A stretch of 64,000 bases of DNA from Azospirillum halopraeferens DSM 3675 (GCF_000429625.1 NZ_AUCF01000004.1:496001-560000), one strand, 5' to 3'. Counted from the first letter of the stretch, positions 36,126 to 45,394 are shown. The notes: generated by a model not told the origin, from the sequence alone. Translations and numbers: made by a program.

Positions 36126-37142
36126 ATGGCTGTGAACCTTCCTGTGGGCACCCCGGCCGCGGCGGGACCCGATGCGGCGAAAGCAGCCGAACCCGGAACG
36201 TGGCTGATGCATGTGCCGGTCCCGCTGTTCGCCACGGTCATGGGCATCGGCGGCCTGGGGCTGGCGTGGCGGCGGGCCCATGAGGTGCTGGGCCTGCCGG
36301 CGGCGGCGGGCGAGGCGATCCTGGCGCTGGCGGCCCTGGCCTTCGTCGCCGTCGCCGCCCTGTACCTGACGAAGGCGGTGAAGCATCCCGCTGCCGTGCG
36401 GCACGAGTTCGACCATCCCGTCCGCACCAACTTCTTCCCGGCCATGTCGATCGGCCTGATGATCCTGGCCGGCGGCGCGCTGCCCCACGCACCGGCTGCG
36501 GCGGAGGTGCTGTGGGTGGCGGCGGTGGCCCTGCACCTGGGGTTCGCGCTGGCCATCATGGGGCGCTGGATCAGCCGGAACCTGGAACTGCACGCCTTCA
36601 ACCCCGCCTGGTTCATCCCCGTGGTGGGGAACGTGCTGGCGCCGCTGGTCGGGGTGAAGCTCGGCCACGTCGAGGTGTCCTGGTTCTTCTTCTCCGTCGG
36701 CCTGGTGTTCTGGCTGGCGCTGTTTCCCATACTTCTCTACCGCGTCATCTTCCATGACATGATGCCGGCCCGGCTGGTTCCGACGCTGGTGATCTTCCTG
36801 GCTCCGCCCGCCGTCGGGTTCCTGTCGTGGATGCAGCTCAACGGCGGGGTTCTGGATGCGGGGGCGCGGCTCCTGTTCTTCACGGCCCTGTTCACGGCGC
36901 TGCTGCTGGTGCGCCTGTCCGGACTGTTCCTCAAGGTGCCGTTCGCTGTGTCGTGGTGGGCCTTCACCTTCCCCTCGGCGGCCATGGCGATCGCCGCCAT
37001 CGGCTACCACCAGGCGGTGGGCGGGACGGTGAGCGCGGTCATGGCCGGCCTGTTCCTGGCCGCCGCCACGGTGATCGTCGCGGTGGTCAGTGGCCGCACG
37101 GTGAAGGCGCTGATCGACGACCACCTGTTCGTTCCGGAATGA
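36126..37142 (+). CDS. SLAC1/TDT-family anion channel or exporter (TehA-like)
   Basis: The product has 338 residues with about ten membrane helices. Family features include VPLFATVMGIGGLGLAW at the first helix, the HPVRTNFFPAMSIGLM segment around helix 3, HAFNPAWFIPVVGNVLA, and conserved Phe residues in later helices that would line the pore. The family includes TehA, malate/sulfite exporters and plant SLAC1 anion channels. Substrate is unknown. The trxC-like gene follows with its first possible ATG overlapping this stop codon, suggesting a shared transcript. Confidence 0.88.
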   Translation: MAVNLPVGTPAAAGPDAAKAAEPGTWLMHVPVPLFATVMGIGGLGLAWRRAHEVLGLPAAAGEAILALAALAFVAVAALYLTKAVKHPAAVRHEFDHPVRTNFFPAMSIGLMILAGGALPHAPAAAEVLWVAAVALHLGFALAIMGRWISRNLELHAFNPAWFIPVVGNVLAPLVGVKLGHVEVSWFFFSVGLVFWLALFPILLYRVIFHDMMPARLVPTLVIFLAPPAVGFLSWMQLNGGVLDAGARLLFFTALFTALLLVRLSGLFLKVPFAVSWWAFTFPSAAMAIAAIGYHQAVGGTVSAVMAGLFLAAATVIVAVVSGRTVKALIDDHLFVPE

Positions 37143-37162
37143 CCCCCAACGGAGCCACGCCC

Positions 37163-37591
37163 ATGCACGTCGTCTGCCCCCGTTGCGACACCGTCAACCG
37201 CCTGCCGCCGGACAAGCCGGCACTGGCGGGCAAGTGCGGCCACTGTCACGCCGCCCTGTTCGAGGGCCATCCCGTGGCGCTGACCGCCGAGCGCTTCGCC
37301 CATCATGCGGAGAAGGGCGACCTGCCGCTGCTGATCGACTTCTGGGCGGAATGGTGCGGCCCCTGTCGCATGATGGCGCCGGCCTTCGAGCAGGCGGCGC
37401 GGGCGCTGGAGCCGCACGTCCGTCTCGTCAAGGTGAACACCGACGAGGAACAGCGCCTCGCCGGCCGCTTCCGCATCCAGGGGATCCCGACGCTGGTCCT
37501 GCTGCACCGCGGACAGGAGGTGGCGCGCACCAGCGGCGCCATGCCCGCCAACGCGCTGGTGTCCTGGACGCGGGGAAAGCTCGGCCTCTGA
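37163..37591 (+). CDS. trxC: Thioredoxin 2 (zinc-binding type)
   Basis: ATG 37163 with GGAG nine bases upstream gives 142 residues; ATG 37139 is an alternative that overlaps the preceding stop. The N-terminal zinc ribbon (VVCPRCDTVN and GKCGHCHAALF, two CxxC pairs) precedes a thioredoxin domain with FWAEWCGPCRMMAP and the cis-Pro region GIPTLVLL. TrxC reduces protein disulfides in the cytoplasm and in related bacteria responds to oxidative stress; the zinc module can be redox-sensitive. It may be co-transcribed with the SLAC1-type gene. Confidence 0.94.
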   Translation: MHVVCPRCDTVNRLPPDKPALAGKCGHCHAALFEGHPVALTAERFAHHAEKGDLPLLIDFWAEWCGPCRMMAPAFEQAARALEPHVRLVKVNTDEEQRLAGRFRIQGIPTLVLLHRGQEVARTSGAMPANALVSWTRGKLGL

Positions 37592-37678
37592 CGACGGGGT
37601 GCGTCCGGGGGTTGCCAAGCGGCGGTCCGATCCGGGATAACGGGCCGCTCCGGCACCACGCCCATGGGGTCCCCGAGC

Positions 37679-38236
37679 ATGAGCAAGGCATTCGTCAGGG
37701 AAAGCGACGGCGACGACGAGGACGACGCGCCGGAAGGCGCACGCCTGCCGCGCGGCACCAAGAATTACATGACACCGGCCGGGTTCGAGCGCATGCGCGA
37801 GGAGCTGCGCCACCTGCTGCGGGTGGAACGGCCGAAGGTGGTGGAGGTCGTCGCCTGGGCCGCCGGCAACGGCGACCGCTCGGAAAACGGGGACTACCTG
37901 TACGGCAAGAAGCGGCTGCGCGAGATCGATCGGCGCATCCGGTTCCTGAACAAGCGCCTGGAAAGCGCCGAGGTGGTGGACCCCGCGCAGCAGAAGACCC
38001 GCGACCGCGTCTTCTTCGGAGCCACCGTCACCTACGCCCGTGCCGGCGGCGAGGAGAACACCGTCACCATCGTCGGCGTCGACGAGGTGGATACCGACTG
38101 CGGCCGGGTGAGCTGGATCTCCCCCATCGCCCGCGCCCTGCTCAAGGCGCAGGAGGGCGACGAGGTGATCCTGCGCACCCCCGCCGGACCCGAAACCATC
38201 GAGGTGGTGGAGATCCGCTACCCGGATGCCGGCTGA
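37679..38236 (+). CDS. greB: Transcript cleavage factor GreB
   Basis: ATG 37679 gives 185 residues; an ATG 15 bases upstream is less likely. An acidic N-terminal extension of about 20 residues precedes KNYMTPAGFERMREEL, the coiled-coil with the acidic tip region in GNGDRSENGDYLYGKK, and the FKBP-like C-terminal domain with WISPIARALLKAQEGDEV. It rescues backtracked RNA polymerase by stimulating RNA cleavage. The YGKKRLREIDRRIRFL segment and basic character favour GreB over GreA. It stands alone between trxC and a minus-strand set. Confidence 0.92.
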   Translation: MSKAFVRESDGDDEDDAPEGARLPRGTKNYMTPAGFERMREELRHLLRVERPKVVEVVAWAAGNGDRSENGDYLYGKKRLREIDRRIRFLNKRLESAEVVDPAQQKTRDRVFFGATVTYARAGGEENTVTIVGVDEVDTDCGRVSWISPIARALLKAQEGDEVILRTPAGPETIEVVEIRYPDAG

Positions 38237-38305
38237 GGCCAAGTCCTTCCGGACGGCATCAACCGGGATCGGAAATGGCCCGGCGGATCGTGTCGGCAGC
38301 AATCC

Positions 38306-38398
38306 TCACGGATACTCGCCCTTCTCAACGACATCCTGCATCTCTTGCAAGGACACCGCCTTTCGGCCGGGACGGTACAGAATGCCACGCACATTCAT
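38306..38398 (-). CDS. Possible 30-residue peptide or gene fragment
   Basis: ATG 38398 is preceded by GAGG at six bases and opens a 30-codon frame ending at 38306. The composition ([19 protein letters not shown], then an acidic C-terminal stretch) is non-repetitive and unlike shadow frames, and resembles the C-terminal end of small antitoxin-like proteins. It could be a real short peptide, a decayed antitoxin fragment or chance. It lies 42 bases downstream of the alanine dehydrogenase stop on the same strand. Confidence 0.3.
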   Translation of the reverse strand: MNVRGILYRPGRKAVSLQEMQDVVEKGEYP

Positions 38399-38440
38399 GG
38401 TTGACCTCATGCAAGGCGACCCCGGCTCCGCGGCCGCGGA

Positions 38441-39559
38441 CTACAGCCGCAGCGCGTCCTCGGCCGGCTGGTAGTCCAGGCTCTGCGCCTCCGCCACCGC
38501 CTTGAAGGTGACGCGGCCGTGATGGACGTTCAGGCCGGCGCGCAGGTGCGGGTCCTCGGCCAGGGCCGCGCGGTAGCCCCGGTCGGCCAGCGCCAGCACG
38601 AAGGGCAGGGTGGCGTTGTTCAGCGCGAAGGTGGAGGTGCGTGCGACGCCGCCGGGCATGTTGGCGACGCAGTAATGCACCACGTCGTCGACCACATAGG
38701 TGGGATCGGCGTGGGTGGTGGGGCGGGACGTCTCGAAGCAGCCGCCCTGGTCGATGGCCACGTCGACGACCACGGCGCCGCGCTGCATGCGGGCGACCAT
38801 GTCGCGGGTCACCAGCTTGGGAGCGGCGGCACCCGGCAGCAGCACCGCGCCGATCACCAGGTCGGCTTCCAGCACATGCTCCTCGATGGCGTCGACGGTG
38901 GAGTAGATGGTCTGCAGCTTGGCGCCGAACTGAAGGTCGAGTTCCTTCAGGCGCGGCAGCGAGCGGTCGAGGACGATCACCTTCGCTTCCAGACCCATGG
39001 CCATGCGGGCGGCGTTGGTGCCGACGACGCCGCCGCCCAGCACCACCACCTTGGCGGCCACCACTCCCGGCACGCCGCCCAGCAGCACGCCGCGCCCGCC
39101 CTGCGCCTTTTCCAGGCAGTGGGCGCCCGCCTGCACGGCCATGCGGCCGGCCACCTCGCTCATGGGGGCGAGGAGAGGCAGGCCGCCGAACCGGTCGGTC
39201 ACCGTCTCGTAGGCGATGGCCACCGCGCCGGAGTCCACGAGCAGCGCCGTCTGCTGCGGATCGGGGGCGAGGTGGAGATAGGTGAACAGCACCTGCCCCT
39301 CGCGCAGCATGCGGCATTCCGCCGGCTGCGGCTCCTTGACCTTGACGATCATCTCCGCCTGCGCGAACACGGACGGGGCGTCGGGCAGGATCTCCGCCCC
39401 GGCGGCGGCGTAGCGGTCGTCGTCGAGACCGATGGCGGCGCCGGCCCCGGCTTCCACGACGACGCGGTGGCCGTGATGGACCAGTTCGCGGACCGAGGCC
39501 GGTGTCAGCCCCACCCGGTACTCGTGATTCTTGATTTCCCGTGGCACGCCGATGAGCAT
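38441..39559 (-). CDS. ald: Alanine dehydrogenase
   Basis: ATG 39559 gives 372 residues, the family length. [18 protein letters not shown] is the classic N-terminus; the substrate Lys segment MIVKVKEPQ, the His in [12 protein letters not shown] and the Rossmann loop [17 protein letters not shown] are intact, with [16 protein letters not shown] later. It interconverts L-alanine with pyruvate and ammonia using NAD, allowing use of alanine or ammonia assimilation. Upstream on the same strand after 68 bases is rlmJ; the relation is probably only proximity. Confidence 0.96.
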   Translation of the reverse strand: MLIGVPREIKNHEYRVGLTPASVRELVHHGHRVVVEAGAGAAIGLDDDRYAAAGAEILPDAPSVFAQAEMIVKVKEPQPAECRMLREGQVLFTYLHLAPDPQQTALLVDSGAVAIAYETVTDRFGGLPLLAPMSEVAGRMAVQAGAHCLEKAQGGRGVLLGGVPGVVAAKVVVLGGGVVGTNAARMAMGLEAKVIVLDRSLPRLKELDLQFGAKLQTIYSTVDAIEEHVLEADLVIGAVLLPGAAAPKLVTRDMVARMQRGAVVVDVAIDQGGCFETSRPTTHADPTYVVDDVVHYCVANMPGGVARTSTFALNNATLPFVLALADRGYRAALAEDPHLRAGLNVHHGRVTFKAVAEAQSLDYQPAEDALRL

Positions 39560-39627
39560 CGAAACACCTCCGCTGCGATGGGGCCCGAGCACCCGCTGCA
39601 ATAATGTAGGGGGTGCGGCGGGCGCCG

Positions 39628-40464
39628 TCACTCGGGCACGAGCCAGCTCACGCCCGCACCGCCGCCGGTGGCGGGCAGGGCGGCGTGCAGCGCCGGCAGC
39701 GCCTCGCCGAGCGCGGTGTCGAGTGTCCAGGGCGGATTGACGATCGCCATCCCGCAGCCGTTGAGCCGCAGGTGCGTGTCCTCGGGGTGGATGGTCAGTT
39801 CGGCCAGCAGGATGCGGCGGATGCCGGTGGCCTCCAGCGCCTCGTGGAAGCGCCAGACCGCCGGGCGCTCCTTGATCGGGTACCACAGGGCGTAGATGCC
39901 GGTCGGCCAGCGCCGGTGGGCGCGGGCCAGGCCGTCGGCGAGGCGGGTGAACTCGTCCGGCTCCTCGAACGGCGGGTCCATGAGGACGAGACCGCGGCGC
40001 TCGCGCGGCGGCAGATGGGCTTTCAGCGCGGCGTAGGCGTCGCCGCGGTGCACCGCCACCGCGGGGTCGCCGGCGAACTCCCGCTTCAGGGTCCCGGCGT
40101 CCTCCGGGTGCAGTTCCACCGCCACCAGCCGGTCCTGTGGCCGCATCAGGGCGCGCGCCAGCAGTGGTGAGCCGGGATACCAGCGCAAGGAGCCGTCGGG
40201 GTTGAGGTCCTGCACCGCGTCCAGATAGGGGGCGAGGGCCGGGTGCGGCGGCGGCCGGCCGAACAGCGCGGCGATGCCGCCGACATACTCCCCGGTGCGC
40301 TGCGCCGGGTCCGAGGCCAGGTCATAGCGGCCGATGCCGGCGTGCGTGTCCAGCACGCAGAAGGGCGCCGGCTTGGCCCGCAGCCGGTCGAGGATCGCCG
40401 CGACCACGGCGTGCTTCAGGACGTCGGCGAAGTTGCCGGCGTGAAAGGCGTGACGGTAATTCAT
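39628..40464 (-). CDS. rlmJ: 23S rRNA (adenine-2030-N6)-methyltransferase
   Basis: The product has 278 residues and begins [20 protein letters not shown], the RlmJ signature. The SAM site is [15 protein letters not shown] and the amino-methyltransferase catalytic motif is [15 protein letters not shown] (DPPF type). It methylates A2030 of 23S rRNA. No operon partner is obvious; the transglycosylase gene lies 62 bases upstream on the same strand. Confidence 0.95.
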   Translation of the reverse strand: MNYRHAFHAGNFADVLKHAVVAAILDRLRAKPAPFCVLDTHAGIGRYDLASDPAQRTGEYVGGIAALFGRPPPHPALAPYLDAVQDLNPDGSLRWYPGSPLLARALMRPQDRLVAVELHPEDAGTLKREFAGDPAVAVHRGDAYAALKAHLPPRERRGLVLMDPPFEEPDEFTRLADGLARAHRRWPTGIYALWYPIKERPAVWRFHEALEATGIRRILLAELTIHPEDTHLRLNGCGMAIVNPPWTLDTALGEALPALHAALPATGGGAGVSWLVPE

Positions 40465-40526
40465 GACCCGCGGTGTAGCGCACCCGTGGGGCCGCCGTCA
40501 TCCCGTCCGGTGCGGCCCCGGCCCGA

Positions 40527-41186
40527 TCAGTTGATTGCGGCGACCTGGCTGTTGTGGAAGGTGCGGCGGGTGCGCGGCGCGATGGCCGGTGTGCGCTCGT
40601 CGTCGCAGGCGGAGGACTCCAGCAGCTTCGCGCTGTCGGTGTCGAGGGCGGCCAGGTGCTGCCACACCTTGCAGACGTACCCCTCCGCCCGGCGCAGGGA
40701 GCCGCCGTTGTAGCGGGCGACGGCGGAGCGCCAGCTTCCGAACTCACCGTGCAGGCGGACCAGCAGGCGGCCGGCGAACCAGACGTTGTCCCGCGGGTCG
40801 ACGATGCGTTCCAGCGGCTGGAACTTGCCGCGGTGGACGCTCAGCGACACCTGCATGCAGCCGACGTAGACGTTGTCGCGCAGGCGGCCCTTGGCATCGC
40901 GCAGATGCCGGGCGGCGTCCTCGGTGCCCTTGGCGAAAACCGCCCGGCCGTTGACGCTCATGGCATAGGGATGGGGGGTGCCGCCGACGCCGCTTTCCAC
41001 CAGGGCGATCGAGACCAGAAGACCGGCGGGGATGTTCAGCGCCCGCTCCGCCTCCACGGCGTGGGATACGCAGGCGTCCTGGCCTGCGGCTGCGGGCTTT
41101 GCGTCGAGGGGTGCCAGGGCCATGCCGATGGCGAGGGCCGCAAGCCCTCCGAGCGTTCTGCGCATGCGTCGAACCCGACCACGCAT
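40527..41186 (-). CDS. Secreted lytic transglycosylase (SLT domain)
   Basis: ATG 41186 after a GGGGGACGGAGAG tract gives 219 residues. A twin-Arg-containing n-region and hydrophobic core lead to a predicted cleavage after AAA near residue 34. The SLT domain shows the catalytic Glu64 in SIALVESGVGG, then YVGCMQVSLSV and SAVARYNGGSL, all matching the muramidase-like fold. It would cleave peptidoglycan glycan strands in the periplasm, forming 1,6-anhydro ends. Small transglycosylases of this kind often serve secretion, conjugation or flagellar assembly, but no such gene is near. Confidence 0.85.
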   Translation of the reverse strand: MRGRVRRMRRTLGGLAALAIGMALAPLDAKPAAAGQDACVSHAVEAERALNIPAGLLVSIALVESGVGGTPHPYAMSVNGRAVFAKGTEDAARHLRDAKGRLRDNVYVGCMQVSLSVHRGKFQPLERIVDPRDNVWFAGRLLVRLHGEFGSWRSAVARYNGGSLRRAEGYVCKVWQHLAALDTDSAKLLESSACDDERTPAIAPRTRRTFHNSQVAAIN

Positions 41187-41624
41187 CTCTCCGTCCCCCT
41201 TTTGCTGTCCCGCCTGCCCGCGGGGACCGTGCCGTGGCACGGATTTGACTCCCGGCCGCCGAGTCTCTGTACGGCGACCGCCTCCTACAAGAATGACCGC
41301 GTCTCCCAATCGGACGCGGGCCGATCATTTTCCGAAATTTGTACCAGCGTCAACCCAATTGATTCCCGGTAATACCACAATCGCCGATTCCGGCCGGTTC
41401 GGCGCCCACTCATCTCCTTCGCACTAAAACTTTCGACCGGGTGCGGCAGCGCCTTGATTCACCGGGATTCCCTTGTCGCGGGCCGGCTGTGTTGCAGTTT
41501 TGTGCAGGTGCGGCGGTGCGTGGCGAAAAATCCACAATAGACACCTGTTTTCAAAGGGATCTTGATTTTTGCGGCGCGGCAGTGCAGAGCATTGCTCTTT
41601 CTCCGGATCCGGACGTGCGACACG
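41187..41624. other. Divergent intergenic region without a recognised gene
   Basis: This gap separates the leftward transglycosylase gene from the rightward TPR-methyltransferase gene. It becomes AT-richer from about 41320 to 41590. No RNA gene, repeat or terminator is apparent. Promoters for both genes should lie here. If the methyltransferase starts at TTG 41562 the gap is shorter. Confidence 0.5.
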
Positions 41625-42986
41625 GTGTCCATCGCTCCCTCACTCTATGGCTTTGGTGATAGCCCGCCGGCCGGCGGCGACGCCGGGGCGACCACCCTGG
41701 AGGCCTGTTTCGAGACCGGATTCCAGCGGCTCTACGCCGGCGATTCCGCGGCGGCCGAGGCGGCGTTCCGTACCGCCGTGGCGCTTGCCCCCGACAGCGC
41801 CGAGGCCCGCGCCGCCCTGGCGGAGGCGCTGAGCGCGGCCGGCCGCCCCGGCGAGGCGGCGCAAGCCTTCGCCGAGGCTCTGGCCCGCGATTCGTCCCCC
41901 TGGCCCTGGCGATTCGGCCGTGCCGAGGCGCTGGCCGAAGCCGGCGCGCCCGATGCGGCGGTGGCGGCGTTCCGAGACCTTGCGGCCGAGCGGCCCGACG
42001 CCGCGGCGGTGCGCCGCGGACTGGCCCGCGCGCTGGTCCGCGCCGGCCGTCCGGCGGAGGCGGTGGGGGAGTACCGGGAGGCTGTGTTCCTGCGCCCCGA
42101 CGACGTGGCGACGGCCATTGAGCTGGGCGCCCTGCTGACTGCCGCCGGCGAGGCGCCGGCCGCCCTGGAGCTGCTGCAACCGCTGGTCCGCCGCTGTCCG
42201 GATGAGGCCCGCCTGCACCTGGAGGTGGGGCGTGCCTGGATCGAACTGCGGGAGGCCGGCAAGGCGTTGGCCGCCCTGCGCCGGGCCCGCGCGCTGGACG
42301 AGGCGGACGTCTGCGGTGCCGCGGAGCTGATCGCGGCGCTGGAGGGCGGGGCGCTGGCGGACCTGACGCCGGCCTACGTGCGCGCCCTGTTCGACCGTTA
42401 CGCCGACCGGTTCGATGCCGATCTCGTGGGGAAGCTGGACTACCGGGGTCCGGCGCTGGTGCGCGAGGCGCTGGAGCGCGTCGGGGGCACCCCGTCGGGG
42501 CTGCGCATCCTCGACCTCGGCTGCGGCACCGGCCTGGCAGGGGTGGAACTGCGGCCGTGGGCGGACTGGCTGGCCGGCGTCGACCTGGCGCCGCGCATGG
42601 TGGAGAAGGCCGCCGCGCGGGGCCTCTACGACGAGGTGCGGGTCTGCGACATCGGCGCCGCGCTGTGGGCGACGCCCGGCTCCTGGGACGTGCTGGCCGC
42701 GGCCGACGTGCTGGTCTATGTGGGCGACCTGACGCCGCTGTTCGCCGCCGCCGCCGCCGCGCTGCGCCCGGGCGGCCGGTTCGCCGCCACGGCGGAACGG
42801 CTGGACGGGGCGGAGGGTTTCGCGCTGGGACCGGCGCGTCGCTACGCCCACACCCGCGGCCACATCGAGCAGGCGGCCGCGGCGGCCGGCCTCACGGTGC
42901 GTCTCCTGGAGCCCTGCTCACCGCGCCGCGAAAAGCAGGTTCCCGTCGCCGGCTGGGTGTTCGTGCTGGAGACACCCGCCGGTTAG
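41625..42986 (+). CDS. TPR-repeat protein fused to a SAM-dependent methyltransferase
   Basis: The start is uncertain; GTG 41625 gives 453 residues and TTG 41562 would add 21. About six tetratricopeptide repeats (roughly 20-235) are recognised by spaced LAEALSAAGRPGEAAQAF-like units. A class I methyltransferase follows (about 265-450), with LRILDLGCGTGLAGVEL at the SAM site near residue 295, and LAAADVLVYVGDLTPLF and LRPGGRFAAT downstream. Such fusions usually methylate small molecules or lipid-linked intermediates recruited by the TPR scaffold; the substrate is unknown. The 3' end converges with an anti-sigma-like gene 29 bases away. Confidence 0.85.
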   Translation: MSIAPSLYGFGDSPPAGGDAGATTLEACFETGFQRLYAGDSAAAEAAFRTAVALAPDSAEARAALAEALSAAGRPGEAAQAFAEALARDSSPWPWRFGRAEALAEAGAPDAAVAAFRDLAAERPDAAAVRRGLARALVRAGRPAEAVGEYREAVFLRPDDVATAIELGALLTAAGEAPAALELLQPLVRRCPDEARLHLEVGRAWIELREAGKALAALRRARALDEADVCGAAELIAALEGGALADLTPAYVRALFDRYADRFDADLVGKLDYRGPALVREALERVGGTPSGLRILDLGCGTGLAGVELRPWADWLAGVDLAPRMVEKAAARGLYDEVRVCDIGAALWATPGSWDVLAAADVLVYVGDLTPLFAAAAAALRPGGRFAATAERLDGAEGFALGPARRYAHTRGHIEQAAAAAGLTVRLLEPCSPRREKQVPVAGWVFVLETPAG

Positions 42987-42997
42987 GCACCGGTTTT

Positions 42998-43014
42998 CCC
43001 CCGCGCGGCGGGGG
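42998..43014. terminator. Short GC stem-loop between convergent genes
   Basis: Perfect 6-bp arms with a 5-base loop lie in the 29-base gap between the stop codons of the TPR-methyltransferase and the anti-sigma-like gene. There is no T run after it in either direction, so it is only a weak candidate for a shared terminator. Confidence 0.35.
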
Positions 43015-43015
43015 A

Positions 43016-43252
43016 TCACCCCTTGGGTCGCCGCTTGCGCAGCACCTCCAGCATCCGTTCGGGCACCGGCTCTTCCAGCACGGGATCATAGAGCCGGTGC
43101 AGTTCCTGCACGTGCTGGCGGTGCAGGGCCAGCAGCGCCTTGGCGTCCGCGTCGGATTCGACGCGGTCTTCGAAGTCGCGGCGTTCCTGCTCGCTGAGGG
43201 CGCCGTCCAGGTAAGCGTTGATGTGGCTCATGGTCACGCGCTTCATGTCCAT
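43016..43252 (-). CDS. Small anti-sigma-factor-like protein without membrane anchor
   Basis: ATG 43252 gives 78 residues; in-frame ATGs at 43246 and 43231 are possible starts. The sequence VTMSHINAYLDGALSEQERR, then DFEDRVESDADAKALLALHR and YDPVLEEPVPERML, follows the N-terminal anti-sigma domain found in many ECF regulators, where it normally precedes a membrane helix and periplasmic domain. Here the protein ends after this domain, and no Cys is present, so it is a soluble zinc-free form. The nearest sigma gene is 1.2 kb away on the same strand beyond an SDR gene in the opposite orientation. Confidence 0.65.
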   Translation of the reverse strand: MDMKRVTMSHINAYLDGALSEQERRDFEDRVESDADAKALLALHRQHVQELHRLYDPVLEEPVPERMLEVLRKRRPKG

Positions 43253-43562
43253 ACGATCCCGGAGCGTCTCCAAGCCCTTGCCAAGACCGGCTTTAGCGGT
43301 CGGCGACCCGTCCGGCACTATAATCCATCCCGTAAGGGGGCGGGAGTGCCCGTACCCCTTATTATGAGGTGCATTCGAACAACGGTTGGGTACGGTCCCG
43401 GTTCCACCCGCCGACGTGCCTGCCGTCGATTTTCCCGCCCCGCCGCCGTGCTTTCGTGTCGCCCGATGTAACAGCGGCTCGGATCGCTTGTTCCAGAGGA
43501 TGGCGCGTGGCGCGGCACCGTGCCGCGCCGGCCACACCCGTTGGAATCACAAGGAGATCTCC
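43253..43562. other. Divergent intergenic region
   Basis: This holds promoter signals for the leftward anti-sigma-like gene and rightward SDR gene. An inverted-repeat-like GC segment flanked by AT-rich sequence lies around 43325-43370. No further gene is supported. Confidence 0.5.
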
Positions 43563-44423
43563 ATGGCGCAGCAGGAGGGCGGGCAGCCGGCCCAGCATCA
43601 GGACGTGCAGCCCGGCCGCGAAGGCCCGATGAGGCCTCACCCGTCGGAAACCCGACCCGGCTATCGCGGCAGCGGCAAGCTGGAGGGCAAGGTGGCGCTG
43701 ATCACCGGCGGCGACAGCGGTATCGGCCGTGCGGTGGCGGTGCTGTTCGCCCGCGAAGGAGCGCGGGTGGGCATCGTCTACCTGGAGGAGGACGAGGACG
43801 CCCGGGACACGGCGGAGCTGGTCCGGGCAGAGGGGCAAACCTGCACCCTGATCCGCGGCGACGTCGGAAACGAGGACATCTGCCGCCGGGCCGTGGCGCA
43901 GATGATCGAAGAGCACGGCCGCCTCGACATCCTGGTGAACAACGCCGCCGAGCAGCACCCGCAGGAGCGGTTCGAGGACATCACCGCCGAACAGCTCGAA
44001 CGCACCTTCCGCACCAACATCTTCGCCTATTTCTACCTGACCCGGGCGGCACTGCCGCACATGAAGGAAGGCGCAACGATCGTCAACACCACGTCGGTGA
44101 CGGCGTACAAGGGAAACCCGACGCTGGTCGACTATTCCTCGACCAAGGGCGCCATCGTGGCCTTCACCCGGTCGCTGGCGCTCCAGCTTGCCGAACGGGG
44201 CATCCGCGTCAACGCCGTGGCGCCGGGGCCGATCTGGACGCCGCTGATCCCCTCCACCTTTCCTCCGGAGAAGGTGGAGAGCTTCGGGACCGACGTGCCG
44301 CTGGGGCGTCCCGGTCAGCCCGACGAGGTGGCGCCCGCCTACGTCTTCCTGGCCGGGAACGATTCCAGCTACATGAGCGGCCAGGTCCTGCATCCCAACG
44401 GCGGCAGCGTCATCAACGGGTGA
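43563..44423 (+). CDS. Short-chain dehydrogenase/reductase (YghA-like)
   Basis: ATG 43563 with AAGGAGA six bases upstream gives 286 residues. A polar extension (about 1-38, rich in Gln, Pro, Arg) typical of the YghA group precedes the Rossmann fold with ALITGGDSGIGRAVA. NNAAEQHPQERFEDI and the YSSTKGAIVAF segment with the catalytic Tyr and Lys are intact; the catalytic Ser is in NTTSVTAYKG. It likely reduces carbonyls with NAD(P)H in the cytoplasm. YghA-like SDRs are often part of the general stress regulon, which would fit the nearby ECF sigma factor, though no promoter is proven. Confidence 0.93.
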   Translation: MAQQEGGQPAQHQDVQPGREGPMRPHPSETRPGYRGSGKLEGKVALITGGDSGIGRAVAVLFAREGARVGIVYLEEDEDARDTAELVRAEGQTCTLIRGDVGNEDICRRAVAQMIEEHGRLDILVNNAAEQHPQERFEDITAEQLERTFRTNIFAYFYLTRAALPHMKEGATIVNTTSVTAYKGNPTLVDYSSTKGAIVAFTRSLALQLAERGIRVNAVAPGPIWTPLIPSTFPPEKVESFGTDVPLGRPGQPDEVAPAYVFLAGNDSSYMSGQVLHPNGGSVING

Positions 44424-44433
44424 CCCGAACAAC

Positions 44434-44467
44434 GCAAAGGCCGGGGCAGTGATGCCCCGGCCTTTGC
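44434..44467. terminator. Bidirectional terminator between SDR and sigma-factor genes
   Basis: Perfect 15-bp arms (44434-44448 and 44453-44467) surround a GTGA loop. The stem begins with AAAG on one side and ends in CTTT on the other, so T residues lie at the stem base in both readings. It sits between convergent stop codons and should end both transcripts. Confidence 0.75.
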
Positions 44468-44493
44468 GCCGCAATCGGAATGCGGAGGATCGG

Positions 44494-44967
44494 TCAGGCG
44501 GCCATCAGGTTGTTGAGGCGTTCACGGGCGCGGCACAGGCGGGACCGGATGGTGCCGATGGACACGTTCAGCTTCTCCGCGGCTTCCTGATAGGGGCGGC
44601 CCTCGATGGCGACCAGCTTCACGACCTTGCGCTGGCTGGGGGTGAGGGCGCCGAAGGCGCGGTCGACGTCGCGGAAGACCAGGCGGGAGAGCTGGGACGC
44701 CTCGACCGACATGGCCCCGTCCCACAGTTCCACCTTGGTGACGTGCTTGTCGCGCTGCAAATTGTTGAAATGAAGGTTCTTGAGCATGGTGGTGAGCCAC
44801 GCCTGCATGTTGGTGCCCGGCTCGAAGCGGTGGGAGCGCGAGAGGGCGCGGGCGAGGCAGTCCTGGGTGAGGTCTTCGGCGGCGGACGCGTCGCGCGTCA
44901 GCTTGCACGCATAGCGCTGAAGGTTCGGCATGCAGCGGACAAGCTCGGCCTCGAACGAATACGCCAT
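44494..44967 (-). CDS. ECF-type RNA polymerase sigma factor
   Basis: ATG 44967 gives 157 residues, preceded by AGGAAAAGAG. Region 2 contains LQRYACKLTRDASAAEDLTQ, the -10 recognition helix AEDLTQDCLARALSR and PGTNMQAWLTTMLKN. Region 4 has LTPSQRKVVKLVAIEG and the helix-turn-helix YQEAAEKLNVSIGTIRSRL. The PGTNMQAW form and small size recall the EcfG general-stress group of alphaproteobacteria, but no phyR or nepR gene is adjacent, so the subgroup is open. The product would direct RNA polymerase to a stress or envelope regulon. Confidence 0.92.
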   Translation of the reverse strand: MAYSFEAELVRCMPNLQRYACKLTRDASAAEDLTQDCLARALSRSHRFEPGTNMQAWLTTMLKNLHFNNLQRDKHVTKVELWDGAMSVEASQLSRLVFRDVDRAFGALTPSQRKVVKLVAIEGRPYQEAAEKLNVSIGTIRSRLCRARERLNNLMAA

Positions 44968-45394
44968 GGTCTCTTTTCCTCCGCGGTTCCATTCGGCGGC
45001 GGCTGCCCGGATGTGGCGCCGACCGCCCGGTCTGAAGACGACGAATTCCTTCCGGCGCGCCGAACGGCGCGGCTCCGGCAAGAACTTGATCGTCGGAATG
45101 TCGGTTTTGGTCGTGTCGCTGCTATTCGGCCGGTCCGGCCCTGTCGGCTTCGGGCGGGTGTACGGTTCTCGTCATCGCTCGTCTCCCCGTTTCCTCAAAG
45201 AGGCAAGCATTCCGGGACGGGTTATCTTCCGGAGTGCTCCCGTTCGAAGTGACGTCGTGGGTCATAACGCGAGGCACGGGGGGTTGTTCCGCCGCGGCCG
45301 ATGCGAAGATCGGCCATCGGGCAGAGAGACGCCTATTACGGCCTAGGTCAGGCCGCCGCCGGCATAGGCTTGGCCGTAACGGGAAAAACGGCGC
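44968..45394. other. Intergenic region between sigma-factor and RimK-like genes
   Basis: Both flanking genes are on the minus strand, so this is the sigma gene's promoter region and the 3' end of the RimK-like transcript. An inverted repeat with 8-bp arms (45336-45343 and 45372-45379) near the RimK-like stop could be its terminator. Short open frames here look non-coding. Confidence 0.5.
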
